Below, piece after piece: positions 34,068-46,502 of a DNA stretch of 64,000 nucleotides. The stretch is from Thuidium tamariscinum. Its lineage: Eukaryota > Streptophyta > Bryopsida > Hypnales > Thuidiaceae. How positions within the stretch are numbered: position 1 is the stretch's first letter; every line of letters starts with the position of its first letter. A program made the translations under genes and the position numbers. Where the stretch lies: contig OX344750.2 of assembly GCA_947034885.2 (NCBI GenBank), positions 3,782,001 to 3,846,000 of the forward strand, read 5' to 3'. The notes beneath the pieces were generated by a model. The model was not told the origin of the DNA. It saw only the letters and a list, made by a program, of their open reading frames with translations, and did no database searches.

Positions 34068-35711
34068 ATGGCGCCTCCAAGTGGAGAGGTCGTGAATGGA
34101 TCGGATGCTGTTGTGGATGTTCCCAGCATTGGATTGAGTGTGTTGCCCAGAGGGCAACCGCGCGCGGAAGGGCCAGCGACTGTGCTGGGGATTGGCACTG
34201 CCGTCCCGCCCACGGAGTTTCTGCAGAGCGAGTATCCGGAGTTTTTCTTTAACGTCACGAATTGCAGCGAGAAGGAAGCGTTGAAGGGCAAGTTCAGGCG
34301 GATCTGTAAGCTCTCGATCACAGTCTAGCTAGCTGATTGATTCGCCGTCAGTCACTCATGTAGTCTTGTCAAATATCACTTTGCGAACATCCAGACTGGT
34401 CACTACGTGGATTGATTTATGATCTTCGAACAACCGGTGTACATAACATATTTAACAATGACTGATCTCAATTGAGAATTGATGCGGTCACGTTTCAGTC
34501 CTATGTTTTGTGCTTTCGGTTCTTGCCTGTCCCTGTTTTGAGCCCAGAACTCAAATTTGGAGTTTCTAGTCACATGAGCGTCGAAATTCTGTGATGAGAG
34601 TTTAAATTTTTGCGCATCTGGTCACTTGAGTGTCACAATGTTGTCTCGAGACATTCTGACCGGCATGTATACGTTCGAATTTGGCTGATATTTTGGAAAT
34701 GTGATGAATCCCTCAGGTGAGAAGTCCGGAATCCGCAAGCGCCACCTGTACCTCACCGAAGAGATTCTGAAGGCGAACCCCGGGATCTGCACCTACATGG
34801 AACCCTCTCTCAACGTCCGCCACGACATCGTCGTCGTCCAAGTCCCCAAGCTCGCAGCCGAAGCCGCCGTGCGCGCCATCAAGGAATGGGGCGGTCGCAA
34901 GTCCGAAATCACTCACATCGTCTTCGCCACCACCAGCGGCGTCAACATGCCCGGTGCCGATCACGCCCTCGCCAAGCTCCTCGGCCTCAAACCCTCCGTG
35001 AAGCGCGTCATGCTCTACCAAACCGGTTGCTTCGGGGGCGCCACAGTCTTGCGCGTGGCGAAAGATCTCGCAGAGAATAATGCTGGTGCTCGCGTGTTGG
35101 CCGTTTGCAGCGAAGTTACAGCCGTCACGTACCGCGCTCCCAACGAGAATCACTTGGATGGGCTCGTGGGCAGCGCCCTTTTCGGTGACGGTGCTGGTGT
35201 TTTCGTCGTGGGCGCGGATCCCAAGCCAGCTGAGAAGCCGCTGTTTGAGGTCCACTGGGCAGGAGAAACCATTTTACCAGAAAGTGATGGCGCCATTGAT
35301 GGGCATCTTACTGAAGCGGGACTCATCTTCCATCTCATGAAAGATGTGCCTGGGTTGATCTCGAAGAACATTGAGAAATTCTTGACGGAGGCAAGGAAGT
35401 GTGTGGGATCGCCTGATTGGAATGAGATGTTTTGGGCGGTGCATCCCGGAGGCCCTGCCATTCTGGATCAAGTGGAAGCGAAGTTGAAGCTCACGCATGA
35501 CAAGATGCAAGGGAGCAGAGATGTTTTGTCGGAGTACGGGAACATGTCCAGCTCGTCGGTTTTGTTTGTGCTTGATCAGATTCGGCAGAGGTCGGTGAAG
35601 ATGGGCGCTGCCACCACTGGTGAAGGACATGAGTTCGGATTCTTCATTGGCTTTGGGCCAGGGCTCACTTTGGAGACGCTGGTGCTCCGGTCCTTGCCCA
35701 TCGCCGCTTAA
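34068..35711 (+). CDS. Chalcone synthase-like type III polyketide synthase
   Basis: Predicted 410 aa. The family condenses an acyl-CoA starter with malonyl-CoA; chalcone synthase makes the flavonoid backbone from p-coumaroyl-CoA. Exons 34068-34305 and 34717-35711 join through T|GT inside Cys80, the classic family intron position. Catalytic triad intact: Cys184 (LYQTGCFGG), His322 (WAVHPGGP), Asn355 (SEYGNMSS); gatekeeper Phe235 (LFGDGAG); closing [10 protein letters not shown]. Pocket residues match chalcone synthase (Thr152, Ser153, Thr214, Thr217, Gly231, Gly275, Phe284, Ser357). However [13 protein letters not shown] has Ala150 where most chalcone synthases have Cys, a change shared, as I recall, with liverwort stilbenecarboxylate synthase. 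Product (chalcone, bibenzyl or stilbene acid) is therefore open. The first part of exon 2 is much richer in G/C third positions than the rest. Confidence 0.93.
34306..34716 (+). other. Conserved-position intron of the polyketide synthase gene
   Basis: 411-bp GT-AG intron (GTAAGC...CTCAG) within the Cys80 codon. No nested feature seen. Confidence 0.95.
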
Positions 35712-36655
35712 ATTCTGCCAAAATCTGAAAGTTCTGCATTATATTGATTTCTTCTTCAGCGAAAAGCTCAAAAATCAACCGAGTCGTCTCGACAGAACGT
35801 CAATTCAATTCTTACGTGCAGCGTTAGCCGAAATTTCTGTTGGAAGCAATGAGGGTGACCAAATTGAAATGCCTGACTATCAGGTGTTGGACCGGTGGTG
35901 CCATAACTTTTGCAGGGAAACTGCCTTCCATTAGTTGTAAAATTCACTCAGGAGAGCAGAGATATATAGAAGAGTCCTTCCTTAGCAAGTGGTGATTCGG
36001 TTAAACGACATTCGGATGTATTAGATCTGTGACTTATAAATAACCCAGGATGAGTTGCACTTGAAATAAATTTTTTTGCATATTCAAGGTTTAAAATTAT
36101 CTTCTACTCCTCTGTTGCTACGTTGAGGGAATTGCTGCGTACTGTCTCAAGAATCTGGTTTGGAAACCAGACATTACACTTCGCTTTTGCAGATTAAGCT
36201 AAATTGAAGCTACTGAAGATGAGAACGTTCACCTTGGTATGAAGATGATTTTAGTACTGTTTAAAAATCTTTAAGTAACCCTACATAGTGAAACGATTAA
36301 TCTCTTAGAAACTGAAAAAGCGGGACTGCGGGAGAAGTCGTTACGACAAGACGAAAATGCCCACAAGTCTGTCTCCCATATCTTTACAACTAGTGAAAAT
36401 GCTGTGACATTGAAGTTTCCCGAGGAGTTCAGTTCATCTCACGGACCTTTGGATTTTAAAAATATGTTAGCATTCTACACTTCAGAAAGAGCTAGTCCTC
36501 TACAATTGTCTCAAGGGACAGATGGAAAACGACGAGTCGAGTTTGAAATTCATTTGCTAAGGGAGCAAACAGGAGATTTCGAAGTACACGACATATCAAG
36601 TGCGTCAGCGCCAGAATTGAAAGGTTTACAGTTGGCTAATAAAACAGAAAGAGTC
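35712..36655. other. Region between convergent genes (3' UTRs)
   Basis: 0.94 kb between the stop codons of the polyketide synthase (+) and the histidine phosphatase (-). Probably both 3' UTRs. Possible plus-strand AATAAA polyadenylation signal at about 36065. No independent gene recognised. Confidence 0.55.
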
Positions 36656-39600
36656 TTACAAAAGTCGAAGATGCGACGTGTCATTAACTCTTTGTATTTC
36701 CCATCCTTTCCTGGTCGAATGACGGACTACAGTAACCGAAGTATTATCGATACACCACCGATTTGTGAAGTGTGGATCGAAGCCCATGAGACCTCGCAGC
36801 ATGCACTTAATGGCCAGGCCATGGCTGATCACTGCTACTGTATACGGCACGCTGGACACCTCACTATGCATGGAGAATTCTTCCGGAGGCCCACTGAGGT
36901 TACTGGAACTCAAGCTGTCGGGGATTTGCCCCGGCAAGGACTTGAGGTGGTATTCTGACGTCAAGTCGGACTCAGATTCCCAATCCTTGGCTTGAGCTTC
37001 GTCCATGTCTTCGAGGGGGTGGATCTGCATAATTCCAACATAAGATTCTTCTTAGAGATCATCCTCGATTCATACATTGCAGGGGATTGCAATAGACTCC
37101 ATGTGGCTATCCACGTTGCCAATTGAGATCAGTTTCCACGATAATGAACCTTCTACATTTCTGGAAGTCTTGCCGGGACCATCAAGGCTTTAGAGACTGT
37201 CAGTGCGGTCATATCGAATCTTGGAAATTGGAGGCACGGAAACATTAGTTTGCAAGGTTCTAGTTTGTCTTCGGCGTGACTTTTCATTGAGGAAAATGTT
37301 GAGTTCACTGACATTCGAAAGATTGATGTAACTAGCATTTGAGAACTGATTTGCCACTTTGAGAAAACTACGGATAAATTTCAAAATTCAAGCTAATTTT
37401 AGATCTAGACTTTTGACATTTCCCAGTTTTACAGAAATGATTTGTGAGTCAGCTTCCCAGATTTTGTGTGGCCCTCACTTCAATTAGCATGCGAGGAACA
37501 GAGGAAAAGTTAGCATGGAGTTCGTGTCAACCTGAGTGGAGGTCGTTTGAATCCTATTCAGATGCTCTCGACTTCCTCGTTGCCGTCTTGCTTTCATCAC
37601 GGCCGAGGATGCTCGAGTAAGCACCACGTTGTTCAGAAACTCCATCATCCGGAACTCCACCTGCCGTTGCGACTCACCTCCCGGGGCTCGGAAATCTGGC
37701 TGGGTGGAATTTATTATCGGCACCAGCGCTGGAGTATAGATTTCGCTGCGGTTTCGGCCTTCCCATTGCCCTTGACTCAGTTCCTGCACTGCTTCCGTCA
37801 GCTCTATCGACTCCCGTGGGATGTCCAGCTCCTGAAGATTCATCATGGAGCATAATCTGTAAGCACAAAAGTACCAAGCATGTCGAAATGCTAAAGGAAA
37901 CGAATTGTCTAGAAACTTATAATCGGTTAAAAACCAGGAGGCCCAACACTGTTGTCGGATAAAAAACCTCTCCCCTTACTAAATCACGACAGCCATATCT
38001 TGCAAGTCTATATCTCTTTGCGGGTGTGGAGATCGTGTTATAACTGTAGACCTCTTCCTCTGTTCCAAGAACAATGCACCATGAAAGTGACAGGACAGGG
38101 CTATGAGAAGAAGACCATAATTTGAATTGGCTTGAACTCGGTCACATGTCAGACAAGTAATTACTGGGGAACATGTCACAGATTCAAAACGATTATTGCC
38201 TCGAGTTTGTCACTCTGTTTCCAATCACCCCGAAATGTACAATTAGTCAGCTTAAGTAACCGTATCACTGAACCTCACGCAAGTAATAACTATTACCAGA
38301 ACCATAAATTAATGTTAAAGCCATTGCACGGGATTTGAAAAAATTAACACGACTGCATTACCTGACACATTGCGTAAGCAGTTTGCTTCGCCCGTTCAAG
38401 TGGGGAACTGTAGACTGCATCAAAATCCATCCCTACGGCCCTCAAATGGATGCCCAAAGCACGCGCTTGTCGTCTGCCGAACCCAGTGAGCGTTGCGGAT
38501 GGACTTCGTCCACCTATCAACTCAGGCTTTGTATTCATGGAGCTCTCCCCATGCCTTATGAAGTGAATCTCCGTGCACACGTGCAGCTCCCCTGCATCAA
38601 AATCCAGGGCGACATGAACGACACCACAGACAGCAGAGCATACAGATCCAATCAAATTTGGGCTTTTTGAACAGAAACATTGGACATCAAGCATGGGGAA
38701 TTGTGCAACTTTAGGGAAGGTAGAAATGAATAGGTCAATCAGTAGGTGATATCCCATTCATTCATTGGCATTGAAAAAATTGTAAGCTAAATAGTATCAT
38801 AAGCACCTTACACATAGGCATAAATAGGTGACCACAGAAGTCTCAAAGATGATTCACTAAATTCTTGCTATTCCTTCGCCATTTTGATACAACAGCGTAC
38901 GGGAGAATTCTTTGGGTACGGTGCTGCTCACCATGTAAGTTACATGCAGGGAATGTACCAGGTGTAAGTTTCAAGCGAGGTGTCTCCTAAGCAACACTTG
39001 CCCCAACCCTTGTCGATGAGAATACTCTAAACTGGAACTGACAAGCAAAAGAACCCCTAAGATATACATGAAAATGAGTCCCTAGCACCTTGATTTATAA
39101 AGAGCAGCTTAATTTGAACAAGTGAGCCGTTACCTTCAAATATGAAAGCTCTAGTTTTGCTTTCTTTCTATGATTTGGCATGAATTGCTCTAAATGACGC
39201 ATGTAAAATCGAGGACCTCCGCTGCATAATATTTCCCTATTTGAGACATCCTCCATGGAGGTGCCTGCGTACACTGCATGGGAGGTTCCATTTATCCATA
39301 TGAACTATAAAAAAGGAATGTAATAAGGTAGAGCACCCATTATCGATACAGTACATTAGAGTTACGATGACCATACATGTGAGCTTCGCTTTGTTTGTGC
39401 TACGTGTGTAAACAATTAATCCATGGACATTTAATTTTTTGTAATTAAGCTTTACCTTAACACAAACTAAATGTGCAAAATTTAAGATGATATGAGTTTC
39501 TAGAACGTTGTAGGGAAAGGTTCAAGGTTCAACTGTATGATGAATGTAACTTCTCCCTTACTGCATGCAGTGCATCTAAATTCCATTGACCATAAATGTG

Positions 39601-40369
39601 AGAATTGATTTGTGTTAAGTTTAACATACACAATCTATGAACTTTAAGATTTTATACTCGCTTTTCAGTTTACCAAAAACTAAATGAGAAAAATATAAGA
39701 TGGCTCAAGTACCTAGATTGCTGTAGGAAAAGGTTCAAAGTTCACCTGCATGATGAATGGAGCCTCTCCCTTACTGCCAGGTGAAAGGAGACTTTACATT
39801 ACTTTGAGGAAAAAAAGAAGGTGTAAGTTCCTAGATTGTTGAATGAAAAGGTTCAAAGTTCACCTGTATGATGAATGGAACCTCTCTCTCTCTCTAAGGT
39901 GAACAGAGACTTTACATTACTTTGAGGAAAGAAGATGTTGTAACTTTCTAGAGAGTTGCAGGAAAAGGTTGAAAGATCACCTGCATGATGAATGGAACCT
40001 CTCCCTTACTCGAGACTTTACATTACTTTGAGAAAAGCAGAAACACATTGTGCTCAATTTGGAAAGATGGTACATACCAGGAACAGTACCAAGCATCCGA
40101 GAAGTGGAGGGCGAATGCATCGGGGACGCGGCGTTGCTCATGCTCTGAAGCCTGGACGAGCTGTGCACTTTGGGAGACGCGTTACTCGGGCTCAGAATGT
40201 TGTAAGGATCGGAAACGCGAATCAAAGGTCCCAAGTAGGAAGTGCCGCGCGTGAGCGACAGCTGAGGCGAGAGAGGGGAAGAAGAGGGGTGACAAGGGGC
40301 AGCCTCGGGCTCCTGGTGAAGCTCATCGACATATCTGCTCTCCGATTCGGATGACATAACCCCACCCAT
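36656..40369 (-). CDS. Histidine phosphatase, phosphoglycerate mutase-like family
   Basis: Member of the plant 'phosphoglycerate mutase family' of histidine phosphatases; probable phosphatase, true substrate unknown. Exons (-): 40078-40369, 38362-38591, 37532-37831, 36656-37024; together 396 aa in one frame. Residues 1-97 are Ser/Pro-rich and probably disordered. Catalytic core: HFIRHGES (phospho-acceptor His111), TGFGRRQARALG, DAVYSSPLERAKQTA (Arg of SSPLxR), ELSQGQWEGR (Glu191 region), APGGESQRQVEFRM, and VAVISHGLAIKCML with His342. The end NDTSHLRLL matches the usual end of this plant subfamily as I recall it. An extra linker exon may exist in 37190-37360, where an open minus frame (SRRRQTRTLQTN) looks protein-like, but I could not fix its splice sites. 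The 1.5-kb first intron holds a tandem repeat. Confidence 0.85.
39480..40045. repeat. Intronic tandem repeat, about 110-130 bp unit
   Basis: Three good copies and one diverged copy of a unit reading (+ strand) CTAGAxxGTTGxxGxAAAAGG, then TTCAAAGTTCACCTG, ATGATGAATGGAACCTCTC and GACTTTACATTACTTTGAG. Copies lie at about 39495-39570 (diverged), 39715-39810, 39830-39930 and 39950-40035. The block sits inside intron 1 of the histidine phosphatase gene and ends about 40 bp from its donor site. Confidence 0.75.
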
Positions 40370-43300
40370 CGCTTCAAATTGGCAGCCGCCTAATCAAGAA
40401 AGTAGCAGGCAGCTTAATCGATCGACATTGGAGCGAGAAATTGGAGCAAGATTCACTACTAGGGTATCCCTAAAATCTGGAAATCTGAAGCGCGACTTCG
40501 AATGGTACTACCACTACTAGCCATCTGCACCTACACCATGCTTGCGCAGTCACTGTAGAGTGCAAAATTCGCAACGGTCCTCAAAATAGAGAAGCCCTAA
40601 TCACTGGGCTGAATTCTAATCTGCGACATTGCGCCTTGTGAAATTCAGGAACTGATGGACAAAATCCGGGAGTATGAAAGATCTTCTAAGTGAGTACACA
40701 ATCACAGAAACAACAGAAGCCGCACTTCACCAAACAAACACGAAGTCTCCAGCTTCCAGGTGCAAGGTGGGGGAGACAGCAGCATCGTCGAGGTAGGAGG
40801 ACTGAATCTCATCCACGAATATCATCCAAGACGATGAATTGAGGGTTTAGGGTCTGTGAGTCCTGCATTTTGAACTCAATCCAAAATCATTTTGATCTGC
40901 TGCGTCCCTCATTTTTGGGTTGCTCCCCTTCTTTAATTTATTATGTTTAACAACTTGTGCAATGCACTTATTGTTGCTATAATTTTCAAAGAAAGAATTA
41001 GTTCAGTGGAGTAGTAGACTCTAATATAAATGGAATCATATTAATCCGATAAAAACTCAAACTAATTTTAAATTCTAAAACATGTTTGGTGCAAAATTAT
41101 ATAGAACTATCAATAGGTGGAATAAAGACCATCTTAAAAAGGTTTAAGATTAGTGATCCACCGGCCCCCAATCTTGTTTGATGAAGGTCTTGAAATCACA
41201 AGCTTAACATTCTAAAAGCTCCCCCATTTATTATTTGAGGTGGCTAGTTGTTCTAACAAGCATTTTTACACAATTAAGCTCAACTAAACAAACATTTAAT
41301 GAAGCACATCTTCATAAGCCTATTACCATCTACAAATAGATATGAACATAATATCATTAGTATCCAATTGCTTATCCAAAGAAAAGAAAATATATAATCT
41401 GTAGAAATGGGTGATATTTGTTGTACAAATAGGAAGGTCTAATAGATGTTAGAATTGAATGATTGATGTTGATAGGTTGATTTATCTTAATTTTTACATT
41501 TCAAATAGTTGTTGGAACTTTCTTTCTAACTATTTGATATGCACACAAGTTTGTGGCTTAAGAATACAAATGCTAATATTACATCTTTCAAGTTTTAGCT
41601 TTGCATCTACTACTAGGGACATGACTTGAAGTTGATTTGGTATAGCCTCTATGATAAGTGTTTCCATCCCTCTAGAAACATCTTATAAAATAGGATAGAT
41701 ACAAGAAAGATTAGCAGACCTTTTCCAATCAAATGTGAAACCTTAATTGAACATACATTTTCATTTATGCCAATCCATATAGAATTGGAGTTCATCTCTC
41801 CCTATCATGTATTTTCATCATAACAAAGGTGAAATTCTATGTTATGTCAAAATTTGAGAACAATCTTCAAGTTTTTCACAATTGAAATTGTTTCTGCCAA
41901 GTTTCATGATGCAAATAGGGGGAAACTACATCTTAGGAGTTGGTAGCTTTGCCTTGTTGTCAAACTAAAAGCAAACCAAAAAGTTCAAATTCAAAGTTCA
42001 AATGAGTTTTCCAAAAATCAGAAAGCTACCCTTCCCCTACTTTTCAAGAGCCTCAATCTCCCTCAAAATTTTGCTCGTCAAAATTTTGATTCTTCACATT
42101 TATGTCTTTGTTTACACTTCCATGTAGAATTCCAAAAAATCTTTTGTCTTTTTAACAAAGTTTGACTGACTTAGATACATGCAAGTCCTCTCTATGAACA
42201 AAATTTCTAGTCATTCTTATTTGATTCAAAAGTTCATAAGCGGCATAAGCTGGAGAGAATAAACTCAGAACTCATATTTTCACTTTGAGCGACAAATGAT
42301 ATTGGAAACAGAGGATGCTAAATCCTCCATTCAAAGTGGGTGTATTTATATGTAGGGTATATTTACCTCAAGGGAAAAATGCAGAATTTTCTTTTATTGT
42401 TTGAATGTAAATTTCTTTTGCAAATTCTGAATTCTTATTTGCAATCAAAGACCCTAAATAACTTGGGAGAGGTCTAGATTATACCCTTAGAATAGCACAA
42501 AATTATAGCACAACACAAAATAGGGGGCATTTTTTTTACTTTTGTCCCAAAGAACCCAACCAACCTTTTTTTTCCAACACCATGGGGCCAGATTGCACCA
42601 TTTCAAAATAAATGTCTTTTTTTCTCGAGATAAGAGTAATCTCTTTTCACAAAAAAAATTCTAGTTCTCTTTAAAATATGGATGAAGTCACCAAATTTGA
42701 ATGAAAAAGTGTATGAATATGATGGAAAAGTGTTTTTAAGTCCAAAAGACAGACGAATGTAGAAATACAATGCTTCACCAAACTTGAAGTGATTGCCATC
42801 TTGGCACTTTCTCAAAAAGTAAATAAAAAGGGCTGAACCCAACTATTACTCTACTGGGCCCACTTGGAATGGAGGATTTTACTGCTGTCCTGCAGTCGAA
42901 ACTCAAGCAAACCGTTGGGCAGTGCTTCCAAACGGGAGTTGTCGGTGCTCCAACCTACTGAGGATGTAACTTATTTGAGTACATATGAGTCACTCAATGT
43001 GCACAATTCACTTGAACTCTTTATTGTTTCAAAGGTATATGTAGCCCCCACCAATTATTTTTCACAGAAATTTCAGGAATTATAGATTGAAATCATTAGA
43101 GGAAGTTCGACAAAAGACATGGGATAATTTTCCATATTTCCATCCATATGTACACATATGTTTTTGTCACGTGTATAGACATGTGCATGTATGTATGAAT
43201 ATAACTAAGCATATTCCATAAGTGCTCTGATGTACATATTTTGGATGATGAATGGAGGGCTTGTAGGCATTGTTTACTAGTCCAACTAACTTCTCATTCA

Positions 43301-44640
43301 TCCAATGTAAATATTTGAATCTTGAAAAGACAACATTCTTTAATGACCAACTTCAAGAAATTGTACTAAATGATATTTCCATACAAAGATATAAAGAGAA
43401 ATATACAAAAAGTCAAAAAAGGATTGAAGCATCCAGGGGGTATGCTCCTATATATCTATATGTATTCGTATGCATATGGAAGGAAAGGCATTACTTTACT
43501 ATTTTTTTTTCTCTTAGTTTATTTTTTTGGACTTTATAAATATAAACTAGGAATTTTCAAAAAGTTGATTGTTGGTGGACAAAAATTCAACCTTGGGTTT
43601 CTAATCTTACTAAAAAGTTTGAGGATTTGTCTAAAAGCCTTTTGAGGAAAGGAATATAAATTATTTTAGTACATTCTCTAAAGCTTGTGTCAAAAGAAGA
43701 CAATAAGAACTACAAAATAAAAACAATTCCTACATGCATACTCTTGACAATGAATGTCATTCTTTGCAAACCCGTGCATTTTTTTGTAGGTAACATTCTC
43801 ACCAATACGAAAATAAAGGTGCTCATCATGGTATATTTGTCAATGAATTTTGTGCTTTAAATTCCCAATGTTGACTCATGCATCTAAAGAGACAAGAATA
43901 ATGTCACCCCAATGTTGACTACAGATCAATAGTAAGTACTAGGGACAAAAAATTCATGTGCAAACAAATTCTTAACAACCATTGAAGTGTAAGAGCCCTT
44001 TTCACCCCTCACTGGACTCAAAGTTGCATCTAGATGTATTCAACTATGAGTTGTTGTCATTCCAAGAAAACTCAAAGTTGACCACACATTCAAGGCAATC
44101 TAGATAAAGAATTGGCATGTATTCAATGTAGGCCAAACAAGGGATGAAAACCAAAGTACAACACCACTTTTCAAATATGTACAATGCCCGACTACAATGC
44201 AGGACAAAAATCACTCCACCACACTCCCCTCCAATCCTCCATCATGGTGACCGTTACTTTATACCTCTCCAAGATTGGGGTGCAAAAACTAGTGTTGCAA
44301 AAGCCACCTTGTGACCTTGTGGTCCTTTAGGGGTTAAAAGTAGGCCCCTTTGAGTGACTCTACCCTTCATAATGCCATCTGTAAGCTTACCCTGCAACGT
44401 CTTTATTTCAGAAGATCCAGTCTACAACTTCCAAGTCCATTTCAATCTGGATTCTGGAGAGTGCATCAGCATGACAAGTCTTTCAAAAGCAGACAACTTC
44501 AAAACCATCCCACTCCAAACCAAACCTTCCACGCAAAATTGACATACACGCCATAGCCACACAACAAGGTTACAATGAAGAGAACTTTTCTGAAATTTGA
44601 TTCCACAATCTATACAAAATGCTTCCCGACTCTAATCTGA
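40370..44640. other. Gene-free region
   Basis: 4.3 kb. 40370-40920 is GC-richer and probably the promoter and leader of the phosphatase gene. From about 40930 it is AT-rich with no supported gene. A lone TIR-like end, CTTTAGGGGTTAA (44325-44337), matches the right end of the element at 58921-59853. A short open run at about 42868-42960 (MEDFTAVLQSKLKQ) has no identified relative. Confidence 0.5.
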
Positions 44641-45620
44641 TCTACTCTTTGCCACTTGCATTTGATCCTCTGTCATTAAGTTTACACAAAACAGTGAATA
44701 CAGTGAATTTACATCCAATTCTACAGTCGTCACTCTGATTTTCCACCACCATCCTGCATTTTGTAAACCGACTGAGGGGAACTCATCCCTGACACGGGTA
44801 TCCATCACGAACTTTGCCCTCTGGCAGCTTCAGGATCCCTAACTCAATGTACACGCTTGCTGTAATCCTGTCTTAAGTCACGAGAATCCCTTCCAGATCG
44901 AGCTCAGCTTCGAGGGGTGCGAGCGAAACCAGGGATTGAATTGAAACCCCCGTTGCTGCAATTTTAAAGCTGATTTCGGCTTGAATAGTGAGAGATTCCG
45001 TCACTCTATCTGAGGATTCTTCGATGGAAATGAAATGCCAGAAACTCCTATTCACTCTTGAACCTAATCCTGTTGTAACCCCTAAAGTTTCCAGTGAGGA
45101 TTTCACTCGACTTGCTGCGTCTGCTGTTGGGTAAACCCAATTCCAATTCGCGGTAGACTAATCAATCTCCAGAAGAATACACCCCCAACTGCAACTGGAA
45201 CACGCTTCCCAACTCCAGAGCAATTATTCCTCTCTCGAAGGTATTCGAATTCGGCAAGCACTCCAGAGCCTTCCACTCCAAACCCAAGAACGGTTGCAGA
45301 AAGGAGGGGAATTGGAGGTTCACGGGAATGGAAAACTCTACCCAGGAGAAAGAATTCTGAGAACGTCGTAATCGTGAAGCACTCCCTTTCAAAGGAAAAT
45401 TGAGCAGTTCAGAAAGAGTCCATTGAGGAGTGGAATTTGGGGGTGTCAGATTGCTAGGGAGGAAATTTGAAAGGAGACTTCGAAACGCGAAGTGAGGCTA
45501 GGATTTCTTACGAGGATTTGGAATTCGGAAGCGCAGTTGAAGGTGATCTCTCTGACACTCCTCTCGGGACACTTCCGGATTGAAGGTTAAGATTTGACAG
45601 GATTGGAGGCGAAGGCGTCG
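44641..45620 (-). other. Probable 3' flank of the ATL gene
   Basis: Moderate GC region just downstream of the ATL stop codon. Open frames on the minus strand (44873-45106, 45162-45392) show no motif. It likely includes the 3' UTR; I cannot place a polyadenylation site with confidence. Confidence 0.4.
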
Positions 45621-46502
45621 TCACACTGGGTTCTGAGATCGACCAACATTCCCAAACCTGCGAGGACCCACGCCGTGGATGATGGTGGCCATGGCTTCCG
45701 TGGAGAGAATGGCGGCCAGCGAGCGCTTGCTAGGTCGACTGGCGCTGCTGCTACTACTGCTGGAACTCGCTTGTGAAGGATCAGTCGTGGTGAAGACATC
45801 ACTCGCGTTTGACGAATTCGCACCGCTGGGTTCGATTTCGATGTCCACGCTCGCAATCCTGGCGCTCCCAAATCTGGCGCTTCCGAATCGCGAGCTTCCC
45901 CCAATAACAGATCGACTAGCGCACGCGGGGTCGTCGCTGTCGTCGCTGCACGCAACAGGCGTCGCAGGGATCACGCTGCGTCGGCAAACTGGACAAGAGG
46001 TGTGAGTGCACAGCCATGTGTCGATGCACCCCAAATGAAAACCATGTTGGCAATCCGGCAGCAATCGCAGCTTCTCCCCGTCCATGAACTCACTCAGACA
46101 TACCACGCACTCGTTCCCGCCCGCGGGGTCGAAGAGCGCCTTCACGGAGTCCGCGCCGTACGCCACCACGGGGAGCGCCTCAATGGCGCTCTTGTCCAAC
46201 CCTTTGTCAGTCGTGGCTAGATCCTCAGGGGGTTGGGGGCGTCGTCGTCGAAGGATGCAGCGTGCGACCGTGTTGATGAAGGCGGCGACGACGAGTGCGA
46301 ACAGGAGGACCGCCATCACTACCACCACATTGGAGTTGAAGGAGCGGGAGAAGTAGGAGCTCCCGTGCTGGTAGGTTGGGGGGCTTGGGAATGGGCCCTG
46401 TGGCAGCCACGGGGGAAAGGCGTCGGTGTCGTTGCTGACGTAGTACCGGGAGGTTGTGTTTTCGGGCACCACATCGTGGCTTATTCGGAAGCCGGCCGTC
46501 AT
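45621..46502 (-). CDS. ATL-type RING-H2 E3 ubiquitin ligase
   Basis: Predicted 293 aa, single exon, as is usual for the ATL family of membrane-anchored plant ubiquitin ligases. Order: short N-terminal segment, one membrane helix (about 58-80, VVVVMAVLLFALVVAAFI), basic stretch RCILRRRR, the family GLD signature (Gly101-Leu-Asp), and a RING-H2 domain with ligands Cys132, Cys135, Cys151, His153, His156, Cys159, Cys170 and Cys173 (CVVCLSEF...HGFHLGCIDTWLCTHTSCPVC). The Trp after Cys159 and Pro before Cys173 (PVC), needed for E2 binding in the family, are present. The C-terminal 110 residues are Ser-rich with repeated RFGSAR units (about 206-216) and a run of serines. Target unknown. Confidence 0.95.
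   Translation of the reverse strand: MTAGFRISHDVVPENTTSRYYVSNDTDAFPPWLPQGPFPSPPTYQHGSSYFSRSFNSNVVVVMAVLLFALVVAAFINTVARCILRRRRPQPPEDLATTDKGLDKSAIEALPVVAYGADSVKALFDPAGGNECVVCLSEFMDGEKLRLLPDCQHGFHLGCIDTWLCTHTSCPVCRRSVIPATPVACSDDSDDPACASRSVIGGSSRFGSARFGSARIASVDIEIEPSGANSSNASDVFTTTDPSQASSSSSSSSASRPSKRSLAAILSTEAMATIIHGVGPRRFGNVGRSQNPV

Noticed and set aside
34713..35255. 180-codon minus-strand frame
   Set aside because: Shadow caused by the GC-rich third positions of the polyketide synthase exon.
36404..36958. 184-codon plus-strand frame
   Set aside because: It is antisense to the last exon of the histidine phosphatase, whose motifs (ISHGLAIK, NDTSHLRLL) are clear on the minus strand.
39480..40045. 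Regularly spaced repeats considered as a CRISPR array
   Set aside because: Units are about 110-130 bp, continuous, imperfect, and inside a plant intron; this is a minisatellite.
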